Shown: positions 11,531 through 24,770, numbered from the stretch's first letter. The stretch: DNA of 64,000 nt from Doryteuthis pealeii (GCA_023376005.1 CM042145.1:102243140-102307139); one strand, 5' to 3'. Program-made: numbers and translations. The notes: generated by a model from the letters alone, not told the origin.

Positions 11531-11808
11531 CTTTAGTTGATAGCTTTTTGATTTAGTGCATCTTGGGACGCACATATTTGCTTTGACTGAGTCCCCGGGA
11601 AATTTGATTGGTCCCAACTAAATTTCTTAATAAATTGAAGGGTTTTTATTTATGATCTAGGGAAACAACAAAAGCTGTCTAATTCCTTACTTGTAACCTA
11701 TCCTGTGTAATTCATTTCTAAGAAACTATTGAAATGTATTTACAGTTAGCTTGAAATGGTGGGGGAAGAAAAAAGAAAAACACTGGGATGCATGGATATG
11801 ATTTTACT
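11531..11808. mobile_element. Partial copy of the foldback element at 1-344
   Basis: Matches the right arm and centre of 1-344 plus the following 60 bp (GGGGGAAGAAAAAAGAAAAA...). It is cut at 11808 by a family-C SINE. Confidence 0.65.
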
Positions 11809-12190
11809 CTTCAGGTGTTTCTTGTCAAACTCAGGTGCCTTCATATGTAATAAGGAACCTTCATGTAACTTTGAACTGAATCCTTTATTCAATCCACCAG
11901 AGTAAACTGTTCTCATTCCATTATCCATGACCGGATACAAGTGTTAAGCTATGTTAAGTATTCTATGTTATTATCACCCTTAGGCCAGGATTGAACCTGC
12001 AACCTACAGATTATTGTCACTTAGAAATGTATTAACTCAACCTTTATATCCGTGGCGCCATGTGTCCAACTGGACTGAAGGTTCCTGAGTTCGACAAGAA
12101 ACACCTGAAGAAGGCCGGAGGACTCATTGGCTGAAACATTGTGTATATAGCAATAAAGATGAGGACAGTAGTCTGAATAATTTTTTTAGA
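11808..12190 (-). mobile_element. Two family-C SINE pieces in opposite orientation
   Basis: 11808-12072 is a minus copy with a tRNA-like head at its right end (GCGCCACGGATATAAAGG; GGTTCAATCCTGGCC). 12076-12190 is a plus copy of the 3' half (GAAGAAGGCCGGAGGAC, TGAAACATTGTGTATATAG). The second was either a separate insertion or an inversion. Confidence 0.65.
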
Positions 12191-12407
12191 TAAGGCTTGA
12201 TAATTTTGTATTATTCAGACTACTGCATTGTTGAAATTGGCTAAAATACTCAGAAGAGTCCTGGAGATGTGAGGAGACTTGTTGTCACACAGACTCCAGT
12301 GAAAGACAATCAGCTTATGCTGGTGTGAAAAACTCACAAGGAGTGAAATAATAATAACAATAATAATATAATTTTCTCTTTTATTTCCAGCGGCCTTTTT
12401 TCAAGTG

Positions 12408-12628
12408 ATTAGCTCAATTGGTAGAGTATCAGCCTCGGAATGATAAGATTCTGGGTTTAATACCAACTCAGAGAATAAGTAGCAAAGCTTGAAGCTGGTG
12501 TTAGGTGTTGCACTCCACCTCAGATGCAAAAACAATCCCCCCTGTCTAGCAGAAGTGAAAAGGGAATAGACTACCTCACTGTCCGGCTGATACCGACAAT
12601 AGGCCGCTCCACCTACTTTACAATTAGG
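12408..12628 (+). mobile_element. tRNA-derived SINE, family B (divergent)
   Basis: Head GATTAGCTCAATTGGTAGAG with B box GGGTTTAATACC; body with TGTCTAGCAGAAGTGAAAAG and end GATACCGACAATAGGCCGCT. Confidence 0.75.
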
Positions 12629-12735
12629 AGTTATATTTTGACAAGACTTTCAGACCTCCTTGTACAACGACCCAATCCAAGGATTTAATTCACGGGTTCC
12701 AGGAAACCAGGTGTTTATATATACATATATATATA

Positions 12736-13183
12736 TGGCTAAACTTGCAAATTGGTCAGAAAATTAAAATAGAAACTTTTTTGGTGGTGCTTCATGACAG
12801 TTTAACTACAGAAAAAAAAAAAAAAAAAAAAAAAAAACAAAAAACCCTAATTACTATACATTTAATTTTGAAAAATATTTTTTAAAACCAAGTTTAATTG
12901 AAATTATACATTGCAATACTAACACAAACAACTGAGACTAATGTGTCTACCGTTGGGTTCAATAATTAATTTCAATGGTTAATTAAGTGTATAGTAATTT
13001 TGGGTTTTTGTTGTTTTTTTTTTTTTTAGCAATATGTAATTAAAAACAACCTTAATCCCCAAAACCCCTAAACCGTAACCTAATTCGCAAAAAAATTAAT
13101 TCATACACTAGTTAAACTGTGATGGAGCACCATCAAAAAAGTTTCTGTTTTAATTTTCCGACCAATTTGCAAGTTTAGCTATT
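12736..13183. mobile_element. Long-TIR MITE (about 450 bp)
   Basis: Terminal inverted repeats of about 70 bp, starting GGCTAAACTTGCAAATTGGT and ending with the complement. The centre has poly-A and poly-T blocks that also pair loosely. No transposase frame. Confidence 0.7.
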
Positions 13184-13345
13184 TACCAACCTCTCTACAC
13201 CAGCAGGATGTGACACAAGGTCACATTTATTAAGTGACATTTAACAGGTTTCAATTCAGAGTTTTCCTTTTCCTAGACTGGTTGTCTAACCAAGTTTAAA
13301 GAGTCCAGTCTGCCCGACTATTTATCATTTTGTTGATACCTACCT
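13184..13345 (-). mobile_element. SINE family A, 5'-truncated
   Basis: 3' half only: GGATGTGACACAAGGTCAC, CTAGACTGGTTGTCTAACCA, CAGTCTGCCCGACTATTTA (plus-strand text). The tRNA-like head is absent. Confidence 0.7.
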
Positions 13346-13837
13346 TTATCCCCGTCCGTCCCAGACAACCTGGGTTAATTCGTGTACTAAAAGTAAGCAA
13401 ATGATCAGTTAGTCAGGATCTAGTCAGTATTACCTGAGAAAATAGGGCACTACTACTAAACACAGCCAGAACTAATCAGGACCTCGCTAGTGTCCACCCG
13501 AGCAGTACATGATAAATTCTCAAATTATGTGCAGTGAAGGATACTATTGCTCATTTTAACCACGTAAATAGGCTGGATTTTAATATACAACCACCTACAT
13601 GCAATTTTGACGCGGAAAAAAAATTCTGTTCATTGATTGCTGAAAACAAAAAGATTAAAATAACAATAATGATAAATAATAATAAATCAAAATGATAAAT
13701 AATAATAAATCAAAATAATAAATAATAATAAATCAAAATAATAAATAATAATAAATCAAAATAATAATAATTGTAATAATACTAAATACTAATCATAATA
13801 ATATGTTAAAATGATAATAAATAAAACTAAAAATAAC
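13346..13837. other. Intergenic stretch with AATAATA-rich low complexity
   Basis: 13640-13800 is a chain of AATAATAAATCAAAATAATA-type units, an imperfect 23-bp low-complexity repeat. No gene. Confidence 0.5.
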
Positions 13838-16068
13838 AATAATAAATTAAAATAATCATTTTAATTTATTATTATTGTCATTATCAGTAACAATAATTAA
13901 AGCTAATAAATAAATAATAATTATAAATTAAATAATAAGCATAGGATTGATTTTTAGTTATAAAAATAAATAAATAAATAAAAAAAACTTCTCACCTAAA
14001 AACTTTTCTCGTTCAAATTATGATTTGATTACGTTTGACACTTTATTTTTCAAAGTGTAAACAACTTTTCGAACACAAATATCTCCAATTCTAATGGAAA
14101 CAAAAATAATTCTTACATTTTTTATTTTATTTAACCGTTCTTCTTAAATGGCACAAAAGATTAAAATGAACTTTATTAGAGTTTTGAGCGATTTTCCATC
14201 ACATATCCAAATATTTACGTGTTTGGATGTTGAAATTCTAGCACCCTTCAGAGCACACAAGGTTGGATGGAATTGATCAGCTTTTTTTTACTTTGTTTTT
14301 TGGGTTTTTTTTCTTTTCTTTTCACACCTGAAGAAGATCGGAATTACAGCCCCGAAACGTTTCTAACAAAAACTTTTTAAAAAGCACAGAAAAATTGGTT
14401 CGTAACAAACGAATAAAAAACAAAAACAAAAACAAAACCTCGTTTCTAAATTTCAGACAGAAAAAAACAAATCTAAGCAATATTTTACAAGTTAATTTTC
14501 TAAAAGGGGAAAAAAATTACAAATAAAATAATTCAACTTTTTCTTTCTTCAACAATTATCGTATAAGTCGATCTTGTGCATATAGTTCGATCTATGATTA
14601 ATGAAATTTATTTTTGATCCCAAAAGTTGATCCTAGTTTTTCCCATTATGTTTGAATTTAATCGCTACACCCTTGTATATATAGGTCGACCCCTAATTTT
14701 TCCCCTAAAAATGAGGTCTTCAAAATACGACTTAGACATGCAAGAATTTTTTTTTTTTTTTTTTTTTTTTTAAACAAACGTTTCTTTTGTCGACTCAGAA
14801 ATAATAGCTTTTTTTTTCTTTTTTTAAACAAAATTAATATGCAAATGAAAAAAAAAAGTATTATTAATAATAAATAACTAAGTATTACAACTAATAATTA
14901 ATAAATAAGTATACTAGATAAGTATAGTTAAATATACAAATGAAAAACGATAATAAAGTTTATCAAATAAATAAATAAAATAAACTTACCTTTTAATTTG
15001 GTCCGAATAAAATCCAAATTGTAAGCGAAGATGTGAATTTTAATTGTTTCTGTCCTTTTTTTCGCAACCAAATCATTTTTTATTTATTTTTGATATTTTT
15101 GCCACTTTTCTTCTGTGAAATAAACAATTGATATTTTTTGCTTATTTTTTATTTTTTATTTTAGGCTTTTTATTTTTAGACTTTAAAACATTTCCCCATT
15201 TTTACGTCAAAAACTGAAGAAACATTCATTTTTTTTCACTCCAAAAATAAATAGAAGTTAACTTTGAGTAAAAACAAAACATACAATCTTTATAATTTGT
15301 CGAGATATGAACATAGTGAAAATGACCAGCTATCAAATTTTTTTTTTTAATAATTAAAATTTTGACAAAATACAAAATATTGGAAAATCGAACCGCAGAT
15401 TTAAATTAATAATTAATTTTGAAATTCAACAGGTGATAGGTTTTTTGTTTGTTTGTTTGTTTTAAGTAAAATTAAAGAATTGAACTTAAATGATAGATTG
15501 TAAATTGTTCTGGGTGTCATAAAAATAACCAGAAATCATAATCATAATTCAACAAAAAACTAATTTTTTTTTTAAGCGTAAATTCAATACAATAAAACTT
15601 TTTAAAAACTTCTCAAAAACTTTTTAAAAGTGTGTATATATGTGTGGAAAGAACAATTTAAAGTTTCGATCATAAAACTTGATTACCTCAGTGATAAAAA
15701 ATCAAAATACATGACGATCAGTTCGACTTGGATTCATTATGGCAATAAATATTATTTCCAATTGAGAAAATTTCAGGACCAAATGAAAAACATAACAACG
15801 AGGAAGATAAAAAAAATAAAATATTCCTTCCTGCCATTAATAAAGTTTTAGCAGGGGAAATAAGTCGAGAATTTAGCCGGATTTTCGTATAAAATTAAGC
15901 ATTGCATCTTAATTAACATTTCCAAATATTTAATTATTTTATATTTATTATCCATTATTAATTAAGTTGGAGTTATATTTCTCTTTAAAAAATTATCAAT
16001 GTTTTATAAACTGCATTTACATTGTAAAGAATTAATTCTAAGCCATAACTACGTATAAAAGTTTGAGT

Positions 16069-16128
16069 GTGTGTGTGTGTGTATGTGTGTGTGTGAGAGT
16101 GTCTGTCTATCTCTGTGTGTATGTGTGT

Positions 16129-16217
<89 letters not shown>
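16069..16217 (+). repeat. (GT)n followed by (GA)n microsatellite
   Basis: GT-rich 16069-16141, then a pure (GA)n to 16217. The duplicate at 21353-21486 is shorter and has one interruption. Frames through these repeats are artefacts. Confidence 0.95.
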
Positions 16218-16220
<3 letters not shown>

Positions 16221-16430
16221 TTGTTAAAAGAACCAGTTTACCCGTATCTTAAAAAAAATAAAATACGGAAATAATATTTATTTAGTATTTTTCAATTACT
16301 CATTGTATTATTCTTGTTTAATTTCAACACCTGTATAATTTGCTAAAATTGAATAAAAGATAATAATTGATTCAATACCCTGTCCCTTTGTAGAATGAAA
16401 ATTATAATAAATGAAACATCTTTAATATAC

Positions 16431-16698
16431 ATATTTACCAACCCTCCACACAAGTAGGATGTGACACAAAGTCATTTTCTTAAGCATTGCTTAACATGTT
16501 TGAATTCAGAGCTTTCCTTCTCCTTGACTGGTTGCCTAATTAAGGTTAAAGAGTCCAGGCTGGTCTATAATTTACCCATAGCTGGTGGGTCAATAGTTGG
16601 AGTCATACTTTTCACAAGCTATGTGAAATGCAAACAGCCTCATCCTGGATTTGTCACTGTGTCCATTTCATACAATGATAACCATAGCACCACATGTC
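16431..16698 (-). mobile_element. SINE family A
   Basis: Near-complete minus copy within duplication copy 1: tail GGATGTGACACAAAGTC, GACTGGTTGCCTAAT, head near ACACAGTGACAAATCCAGG. The duplicate is 21695-21963. Confidence 0.75.
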
Positions 16699-16720
16699 TT
16701 TAATATATACAATTATACAT

Positions 16721-17571
16721 ACTAGCAGGACCTGTTGATATACCACAGGATGATAATTTAATTATTACAACATTTGATATGTTTACTTAAGAGCTATTGC
16801 AATAGTTCAATATGTAAAAAGTGTAATAATCTTGATTTAGCTCTCTCTCACGCTTTTTTTTTTCTCTTTCTTTTCCTTCGTTTTATCTTTCATTATCTTC
16901 AATTATAACATATTAGCGTTATTGCTTCTGCACGCTCACCCCCTCTCTATATCTTTCTCCTAATTCCTTTTTTCTTTCTTTCTTTCTTAATATATTTGTT
17001 CTGTATAGCATGTCCTTTTTTCCCTTTCTTTCTTTATAATAAAAATGGAATGGTCCATAATTTAGCTGGGGTGACGATACTCATAAGAAATAAGAATTCG
17101 GCTGATATGCAGCACCAGATCATCAGGATTGACATTTTGCATTTCATTTTGGATGATTTGGACAATATCTATTAATAATGGAGATTTGCTTCCGGTTTTT
17201 GTCTGTAACAAAAACTGCATCACTGCTTACGTCACATTACCCAACACATAATCCAACGTCATAACATAGAATAAATATACTGAAAATGTGAGCATGCAAA
17301 GTTAGACAATCCTCATTGTTTCAATAAATAGATGTTATATATTTATATATAGATTGTTTTATTCTAATATATAATATTTAAAGTTATCAGAACTGTTTCA
17401 TTTCAAATTGTCTTTCTTTCTTTTTTTTTACTCCTTTAATAAATTTGACGATTTTACATACTTATGGTACACACTCTATGACATTGAATTTTCAGCTCCC
17501 ATCCCCTCAGGCAATATTTTTCAAAAAAGGATTTTTACATCGCCCAGAGGGTGTCTTTTTATTTTGCTAGT
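16721..17571. mobile_element. Composite of two ACTAGC elements in inverted orientation
   Basis: 16721-17163 begins ACTAGCAGGACCTGTTGATA, whose CCTGTtgatataccACAGG forms a hairpin, and ends GATGATTTGGACAATATC. It abuts a reversed element that runs from TAATAATGGAGATTTGC to TTTGCTAGT at 17571. ACTAGC is therefore found at both outer ends. Related first-half copies: 21982-22430, 43974-44406, 28206-28395 (reverse). Confidence 0.55.
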
Positions 17572-17649
17572 TTCTTGAATAAACATTTGTCTCTCAAAAT
17601 TGATAAATGAGATTCTATTTACCATTGAATGATTATAAAACTTTATGCA

Positions 17650-18400
17650 TCACAGGTTTAGCTCAGTTGGTAGAGAATCCACCTAGGAGCTACAAGGTTT
17701 CAGGTATGACACAGGCCGTTGCCAACTCAGCATGTTGCATATCATGCAACGGAAGAGGAAGCTTCCGGCAAAAAGACAAAGAGAAAGATAAAAATATATA
17801 TTTAAAAAAAGGGAGAATGGAGAGAGGTCTTCCGGTCAAGAAGTAGGGAGAAGATGAAGAAATAGATAAAAGAAAAAAGGAAAACAGAAGACTCCTCTTC
17901 TGGTGAGAAAGATAAAGAAATATATAAAAAATGTCCGTTATCAGATCAAAAGATAAAAATGCGTGTGCATATTTATGTATATAAAAGGCTAGCGATGAAG
18001 GTGTCAATTCAGTCCCCAGCGAGCAGCCGAGAAGGTAACCTCTTCGCCTCCCGTCATCAACCACCCATTGTGAACACTGCGCTTTCACCAACCGCTCAGC
18101 ATTTTCATTGTGAACGCTCTGCACCACTCACCACCCACACACTGAAGAAAAAAAGACGGGTCCTATTTTTGATATACACATGTCTGTGGTCTCATTGAAG
18201 TCCAGTAGTCGGCTATACAACAAGCATATGAGTAGCAAAGTTTGCATCTGTGTGGTAAAGTGGGGAACTTGCTAGTAGGTGTGGTGTTCCACCTCAGATA
18301 CAAAAAACAATCTCCCTGGTCTAGTGCTAGTGAAAAGGGGATAGACTCCTTTGCCATCCGGCTAATACTGACAATAGGCCAGTCCGCCGAATTTACTATG
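17650..18400 (+). mobile_element. tRNA-like head and separated family-B SINE body
   Basis: 17656-17715 has GGTTTAGCTCAGTTGGTAGA and a degenerate B box. The typical body (AGTAGCAAAGTTTGCATCTG, GTCTAGTGCTAGTGAAAAGG, ACAATAGGCCAGTCC) resumes only at 18222-18400, with about 500 bp between them. Either an insertion split one SINE or these are two truncated copies. Confidence 0.55.
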
Positions 18401-18434
18401 CATCAAATTTAATATTACATTAATTTCTATTTCA

Positions 18435-18985
18435 AGCCCTGTTGGCTGAGGCTGTAGAATACACTGACAGCACGTCAGGAGAGGGGTAAGACCTGTTCCA
18501 CCCAATGAGGCTACCTATTGGTCATGGGTGGTGATCTGTAATGCTTATGGATGAAATCTTGGGATAGATAGGCAGTCAGGGAAGCTCCCTCCAATCAATC
18601 ATCTGGTCACGTCAAGCCCTAGCACCTATACAATTGTCCCAACCGTATTGCTCTTATGGCAACCTTCCCAACCCTTTTTATCATATATGTCCTCTGTATG
18701 ATGTTAAACTGCATCTAGTGATGAAGTTCCAGTTCTGGAGCTCTTGGGATTGTGGAATACCCTTCATTGTCATTACTTCCAGGTCCACTCTGACCCGGAG
18801 TGGTAGTAAATGTTAGGGTTCCATCTATAGGTTAAATAGATTAAAAGATTTGTTTTTAAAAAAAATGAGAATTAAAAAATTTTGAATACCTAACAATAAT
18901 GAATAAAACAAAAATGTCTTTGGCAGAAAATAACCCAAGGGTTGACATGAAACCAACCAACCAACCAACCAACCAACCAACCAAC
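18435..18985 (+). repeat. Family-I repeat ending in a (CCAA)n tail
   Basis: Contains TGTTGGCTGAGGCTGTAGAA, the family-I block (18690-18835), and the 3' end ACCCAAGGGTTGACATGAAA followed by (CCAA)n at 18952-18985. The end resembles the tail of the LINE at 43484. Confidence 0.55.
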
Positions 18986-19155
18986 CTCAACACCTGTATA
19001 ATTTGCTAAAATTGAATAAAAGATAATAATTGATTCAATACCCTGTCCTTTTGTAGAATGAAAATTATAATAAATGAAACATCTTTAATATACATATTTA
19101 CCAACCCTCCACACAAGTAGGATGTGACACAAAGTCATTTTCTTAAGCATTGCTT
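18986..19155. repeat. Extra 170-bp partial copy at the duplication junction
   Basis: Matches 16326-16497 (from CAACACCTGTATAATTTGCT into the family-A SINE at TAAGCATTGCTTAA), then joins directly to the start of duplication copy 2. The order along the strand is therefore copy 1, a jump back to its middle, then a jump back to its start. Confidence 0.88.
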
Positions 19156-21350
19156 AAATAATAAATTAAAATAATCATTTTAATTTATTATTATTGTCAT
19201 TATCAGTAACAATAATTAAAGCTAATAAATAAATAAATAATTATAAATTAAATAATAAGCATAGGATTGATTTTTAGTTATAAAAAAAAATAAATAAATA
19301 AAAACTTCTCACCTAAAAACTTTTCTCGTTCAAATTATGATTTGATTACGTTTGACACTTTATTTTTCAAAAGTGTAAACAACTTTCGAACACAAATATC
19401 TCCAATTCTAATGGAAACAAAAATAATTCTTACTTTTTTATTTTATTTAACCGTTCTTCTTAAATGGCACAAAAGATTAAAATGAACTTTATTAGAGTTT
19501 TGAGCGATTTTCCCATATCAAATTCAAATATTTACGTGTTTGGATGTTGAAATTCTAGCACCCTTCAGAGCACACAAGGTTGGATGGAATTGATCAGCTT
19601 TTTTTTGTACTTTGTTTTTTGGTTTTTTTTCTTTTCTTTTCACACCTGAAGAAGATCGGAATGTACAGCCCGAAACGTTTCTAACAAAAACTTTTTAAAA
19701 AGCACAGAAAATTGGTTCGTAACAAAAAAAAACAAAAACAAAAACCTCGTTTCTAAATTTCAGACAGAAAAAAACAAATCTAAGCAATATTTTACAAGTT
19801 AATTTTCTAAAAGGGGAAAAAAAATTATAAATAAAATAATTCAACTTTTTCTTTCTTCAACAATTATCGTATAAGTCGATCTGTGCATATAGTCGATCTA
19901 TGATAATGAAATTTATTTTTGATCCCAAAAGTTGATCCTAGTTTTCCCATTATGTTTGAATTTAATCGCTACACCCTTGTATATATAGGTCGACCCTAAT
20001 TTTTCCCCTAAAAATGAGGTCTTCAAAATACGACTTAGACATGCAAGAATTTTTTTTTTTTTTTTTTTTTTTTTAAACAAACGTTTCTTTTGTCGACTCA
20101 GAAATAATAGCTTTTTTTTTCTTTTTTAAACAAAATTAATATGCAATGAAAAAAAAATTATTAATAATAAATAACTAAGTATTACAACTAATAATTAATA
20201 AATAAGTATACTAGATAAGTATAGTTAAATATACAAATGAAAAACGATAATAAAGTTTATCAAATAAATAAATAAAATAAACTTACCTTTTAATTTGGTC
20301 CGAATAAAATCCAAATTGTAAGCGAAGATGTGAATTTTAATTGTTTCTGTCCTTTTTTCGCAACCAAATCATTATTTATTTTTGATATTTTTGCCACTTT
20401 TCTTCTGTGAAATAAACAATTGATATTTTTGCTTATTTTTTATTTTTTTTTAGGCTTTTATTTTTTAGACTTTAAAACATTTCCCCATTTTTACGTCAAA
20501 AACTGAAGAAACATTCATTTTTTTTCACTCCAAAAATAAATAGAAGTTAACTTTGAGTAAAAACAAAACATACAATCTTTATAATTTGTCGAGATATGAA
20601 CATAGTGAAAATGACCAGCTATCAAATTTTTTTTTTTTAATAATTAAAATTTTGACAAAATACAAAATATTGGAAAATCGAAACCGCAGATTTAAATTAA
20701 TAATTAATTTTGAAATTCAACAGGTGATGGGTTTTTTTGTTTGTTTGTTTGAAGTAAAATTAAAGAATTGAACTTAAATGATAGATTGTAAATTGTTCTG
20801 GGTGTCATAAAAATAACCAGAAATCATAATCATAATTCAACAAAAAACTAATTTTTTTTTTAAGCGTAAATTCAATACAATAAAACTTTTTAAAAACTTC
20901 TCAAAAACTTTTTAAAAGTGTGTATATATGTGTGGAAAGAACAATTTAAAGTTTCGATCATAAAACTTGATTACCTCAGTGATAAAAAATCAAAATACAT
21001 GACGATCAGTTCGATTTGGATTCATTATGGCAATAAATATTATTTCCAATTGAGAAAATTTTCAGGACCAAATGAAAAACATAACAACGAGGAAGATAAA
21101 AAAAATAAAATATTCCTTCCTGCCATTAATAAAGTTTTAGCAGGGGAAATAAGTCGAGAATTTAGCCGAATTTTTCGTATAAAATTAAGCATTGCATCTT
21201 AATTAACATTTCCAATATTAATTATTTTATATTTATTATCCATTATTAATTAAGTTGGAGTTATATTTCTCTTTAAAAAATTATCAATGTTTTAAACTGC
21301 ATTTACATTGTAAAGAATTAATTCTAAGCCATAACTACGTATAAAAGTTT

Positions 21351-21383
<33 letters not shown>

Positions 21384-21407
21384 AGTGTCTGTCTATCTCT
21401 GTGTGTA

Positions 21408-21486
<79 letters not shown>

Positions 21487-24232
21487 CTTTTGTTAAAAGA
21501 ACCAGTTTACCCGTATCTTTAAAAAAAATATACGAAATAATATTATTTAGTATTTTTCAATTACTCATTGTATTATTCTTGTTTAATTTCAACACCTGTA
21601 TAATTTGCTAAAATTGAATAAAAGATAATAATTGATTCAATACCCTGTCCCTTTGTAGAATGAAAATTATAATAAATGAAACATCTTTAATATACATATT
21701 TACCAACCCTCCACACAAGTAGGATGTGACACAAAGTCATTTTCTTAAGCATTGCTTAACATGTTTGAATTCAGAGCTTTCCTTCTCCTTGACTGGTTGC
21801 CTAATTAAGGTTAAAGAGTCCAGGCTGGTCTATAATTTACCCATAGCTGGTGGGTCAATAGTTGGAGTCATACTTTTCACAAGCTATGTGAAATGCAAAC
21901 AGCCTCATCCTGGATTTGTCACTGTGTCCATTTCATACAATGATAACCATAGCACCACATGTCTTTATATATACAATTATACATACTAGCAGGACCTGTT
22001 GATATACCACAGGATGATAATTTAATTATTACAACATTTGATATGTTTACTTAAGAGCTATTGCAATAGTTCAATATGTAAAAAGTGTAATAATCTTGAT
22101 TTAGCTCTCTCTCACGCTTTTTTTTTTTCTCTTTCTTTTCCTTCGTTTCATCTTTCATTATCTTCAATTATAACATATTAGCATTATTGCTTCTGCACGC
22201 TCACCCCTCTCTATATCTTTCTCCTAATTCCTTTTTTCTTTCTTTCTTTCTTAATATATTTGTTCTGTATAGCATGTCCTTTTTATCCCTTTCTTTCTTT
22301 ATAATAAAAATGGAATGGTCCATAATTTAGCTGGGGTGACGATACTCATAAGAAATAAGAATTCGGCTGATATGCAGCACCAGATCATCAGGATTGACAT
22401 TTTTGCATTTCATTTTGGATGATTTGGACAATATCTATTAATAATGGAGATTTGCTTCCGGTTTTTGTCTGTAACAAAAACTGCATCACTGCTTACGTCA
22501 CATTACCCAACACATAATCCAACGTCATAACATAGAATAAATATACTGAAAATGTGAGCATGCAAAGTTAGACAATCCTCATTGTTTCAATAAATAGATG
22601 TTATATATTTATATATAGATTGTTTTATTCTAATATATAATATTTAAAGTTATCAGAACTGTTTCATTTCAAATTGTCTTTCTTCTTTCTTTTTTTTTTA
22701 CTCCTTTAATAAATTTGACGATTTTACATACTTATGGTACACACTCTATGACATTGAATTTTCAGCTCCCATCCCCAGGCAATATTTTCAAAAAAGGATT
22801 TTTTACATCGCCCAGAGGGTCTTTTTATTTTGCTAGTTTCTTGAATAAACATTTTGTCTCTCAAATTGATAAATGAGATTCTATTTACCATTGAATGATT
22901 ATAAAACTTTATGCATCACATGTTTAGCTCAGTTGGTAGAGAATCCACCTAGAGCTACAAGGTTTCAGGTATGACACAGGCCGTTGCCAACTCAGCATGT
23001 TGCATATCATGCAACGGAAGAGGAAGCTTCCGGCAAAAGACAAAGAGAAAGATAAAAATATATATTTTTAAAAAAAGGGAGAACGGGAGAGAGGTCTTCC
23101 GGTCAAGAAGCAGGGAGAAGATGAAGAAATAGATAAAAGAAAAAAGGAAAACAGAAGACTCCTCTTCTGGTGAGAAAGATAAAGAAATATATAAAAAATG
23201 TCCGTTATCAGATCAAAAGATAAAAATGCGTGTGCATATTTATTGTATATAAAGGCTAGCGGATGAAGGGTGTCAATTCAGTCCCCAGCGAGCAGCCGAG
23301 AAGGTAACCTCTTCGCCTCCCGTCATCAACCACCCATTGTGAACACTGCGCTTTTCACCAACCGCTCGGGCATTTTCATTGTGAACGCTCTGCACCACTC
23401 ACCACCCACACACTGAAGAAAATAAAGACGGGTCCTATTTTGATATACACATGTCTGTGGTCTCATTGAAGTCCAGTAGTCGGCTATACAACAAGCATAT
23501 GAGTAGCAAAGTTTGCATCTGTGTGGTAAAGTGGGGAACTTGCTAGTAGGTGTGGTGTTCCACCTCAGATACAAAAAAAATCTCCCTGGTCTAGTGCTAG
23601 TGAAAAGGGGATAGACTCCTTTGCTATCCGGCTCATATTGACAAAATGCCAGTCCGCCGAATTTACTACTATGCATCAAATTTAATATTACATTAATTTC
23701 TATTTCAAGCCCAGTTGGCTGAGGCTGTAGAATACACTGACAGCACATCAGATCCGTTCCCCCCAATGGGGCTACCTATTGGTCATGGGTGGTGATCTGT
23801 AATGCTTAAGGATGAAATCTTGGGATAGATAGGCAGTCAGGGAAGCTCCCTCCAATCAATCATCTGGTCACGTCAAGCCCTAGCACCTATACAATTGTCC
23901 CAACCATATTGCTCTTATGGCAACCTTCCCAACCCTTTTTATCATATATGTCCTCTGTATGATGTTAAACTGCATCTAGTGATGAAGTTCCAGTTCTGGA
24001 GCTCTGGGGATTGTGGAGTACCCTTCATTGTTATTACTTCCAGGTCCACTCTGACCCAGAGTGGTAGTACATGTTAGGGTACCATCTATGGGTTAAATAG
24101 ATTAAAAGATTTGTTTAAAAAAATGAGTATTAAAAAATTTTGAATACCTAACAATAATGAATAAAACAAAAATGTCTTTGGCAGAAAATACCCCAAGGGT
24201 TGACATGAAACCAACCAACCAACCAACCTACA
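19156..24232. repeat. Tandem segmental duplication, copy 2
   Basis: Second copy of 13838-18985, about 60 bp shorter overall. It contains the duplicates of the SINE-A (21695-21963), the ACTAGC composite (21982-22836), the family-B body (23490-23670) and family-I repeat (23950-24095), and ends in a shorter (CCAA)n. After it the sequence is unique. Confidence 0.9.
21353..21486 (+). repeat. (GT)n/(GA)n microsatellite, duplicate
   Basis: Duplicate of 16069-16217; the GA tract is interrupted once (GAAGAG). Confidence 0.95.
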
Positions 24233-24289
24233 AACAAATTTTTTACATCAGTAAATATTTCTGTATATAAAACTGTATTTATTTATGGA

Positions 24290-24770
24290 TACATGGGCTA
24301 GTGGTTAGAGTCATGGAAAATGGACTCATCGATTTGAGTTCAATTCCTAGATGAAGCTGTTGGCATTTCACATAGCGCTAAGGGAAAGGTATGAATCCAT
24401 ATATTCTCCCTCCAGCTATGGGTTAAATAGTAGGGCAGACTGGGCTCTTCAGCCTAGGAGAGGGATAACTCTGAATTCAAAAATTCCTGAGGTTGGTCAT
24501 TGATTGGGTTTGTGGCAACTCTTGATGCACCAATTCTTTCCTATCAACTGTGCCAAAAAGTGTGGATGGTCCAACACAAGCCTTCACCACTATAAACAAA
24601 TCACTGTGTGATAGGCAGTCAGGGAAGCTCTCTCATAGTTGATAGGAAACCCAATCAATGACCGACCTCAGGAATTTTTGAATTCAGAGTTATCCCTCTC
24701 CTAGACTGGTTACCTACCCAAGGCTGAAGATCCCAGTCTGCCCTACTATTTAACCCATAGAAGCCTTCAC
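24290..24770. mobile_element. SINE family A pair forming an inverted repeat
   Basis: 24290-24485 is a plus copy with head GGGCTAGTGGTTAGAGTCAT and B box GAGTTCAATTCC. Its 3' part and about 60 bp of flank (24440-24550) recur inverted at 24640-24750, sharing AATTTTTGAATTCAGAGTTA and ATTGATTGGGTTT. A further direct duplication (AGCCTTCACCACTATAAACA) is at 24579 and 24762. Confidence 0.7.

Larger units (their letters stand above)
13838..18985. repeat. Tandem segmental duplication, copy 1
   Basis: About 5.15 kb that recurs almost unchanged at 19156-24232. Differences are mostly homopolymer-length indels plus scattered substitutions, with a small diverged patch near 18450-18500. It contains AT-rich noncoding sequence (13838-16030), (GT)/(GA) microsatellites (16069-16217), a family-A SINE, ACTAGC elements, family-B SINE fragments, a family-I repeat and a (CCAA)n end. 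No gene is supported in it. Confidence 0.9.

Noticed and set aside
15630..15851. 73-residue ORF beginning MCIYVWKEQFKV, duplicated at 20918
   Set aside because: The copies shift frame relative to each other because of a T-run length change, and neither has a known motif or a preference for silent changes.
16071..16274. ORF rich in Cys/Val and Glu/Arg
   Set aside because: It is a translation of (GT)n and (GA)n microsatellites; the duplicate copy has a different length and frame.
17656..17715. Possible tRNA gene (GTTTAGCTCAGTTGGTAGA)
   Set aside because: The B box is degenerate and acceptor-stem pairing is absent; it is a SINE head, as are the other tRNA-like spots in the window.
17690..18127. 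145-residue minus-strand ORF
   Set aside because: It crosses a SINE head and purine-rich sequence; the duplicate at 23.0-23.4 kb is frameshifted.
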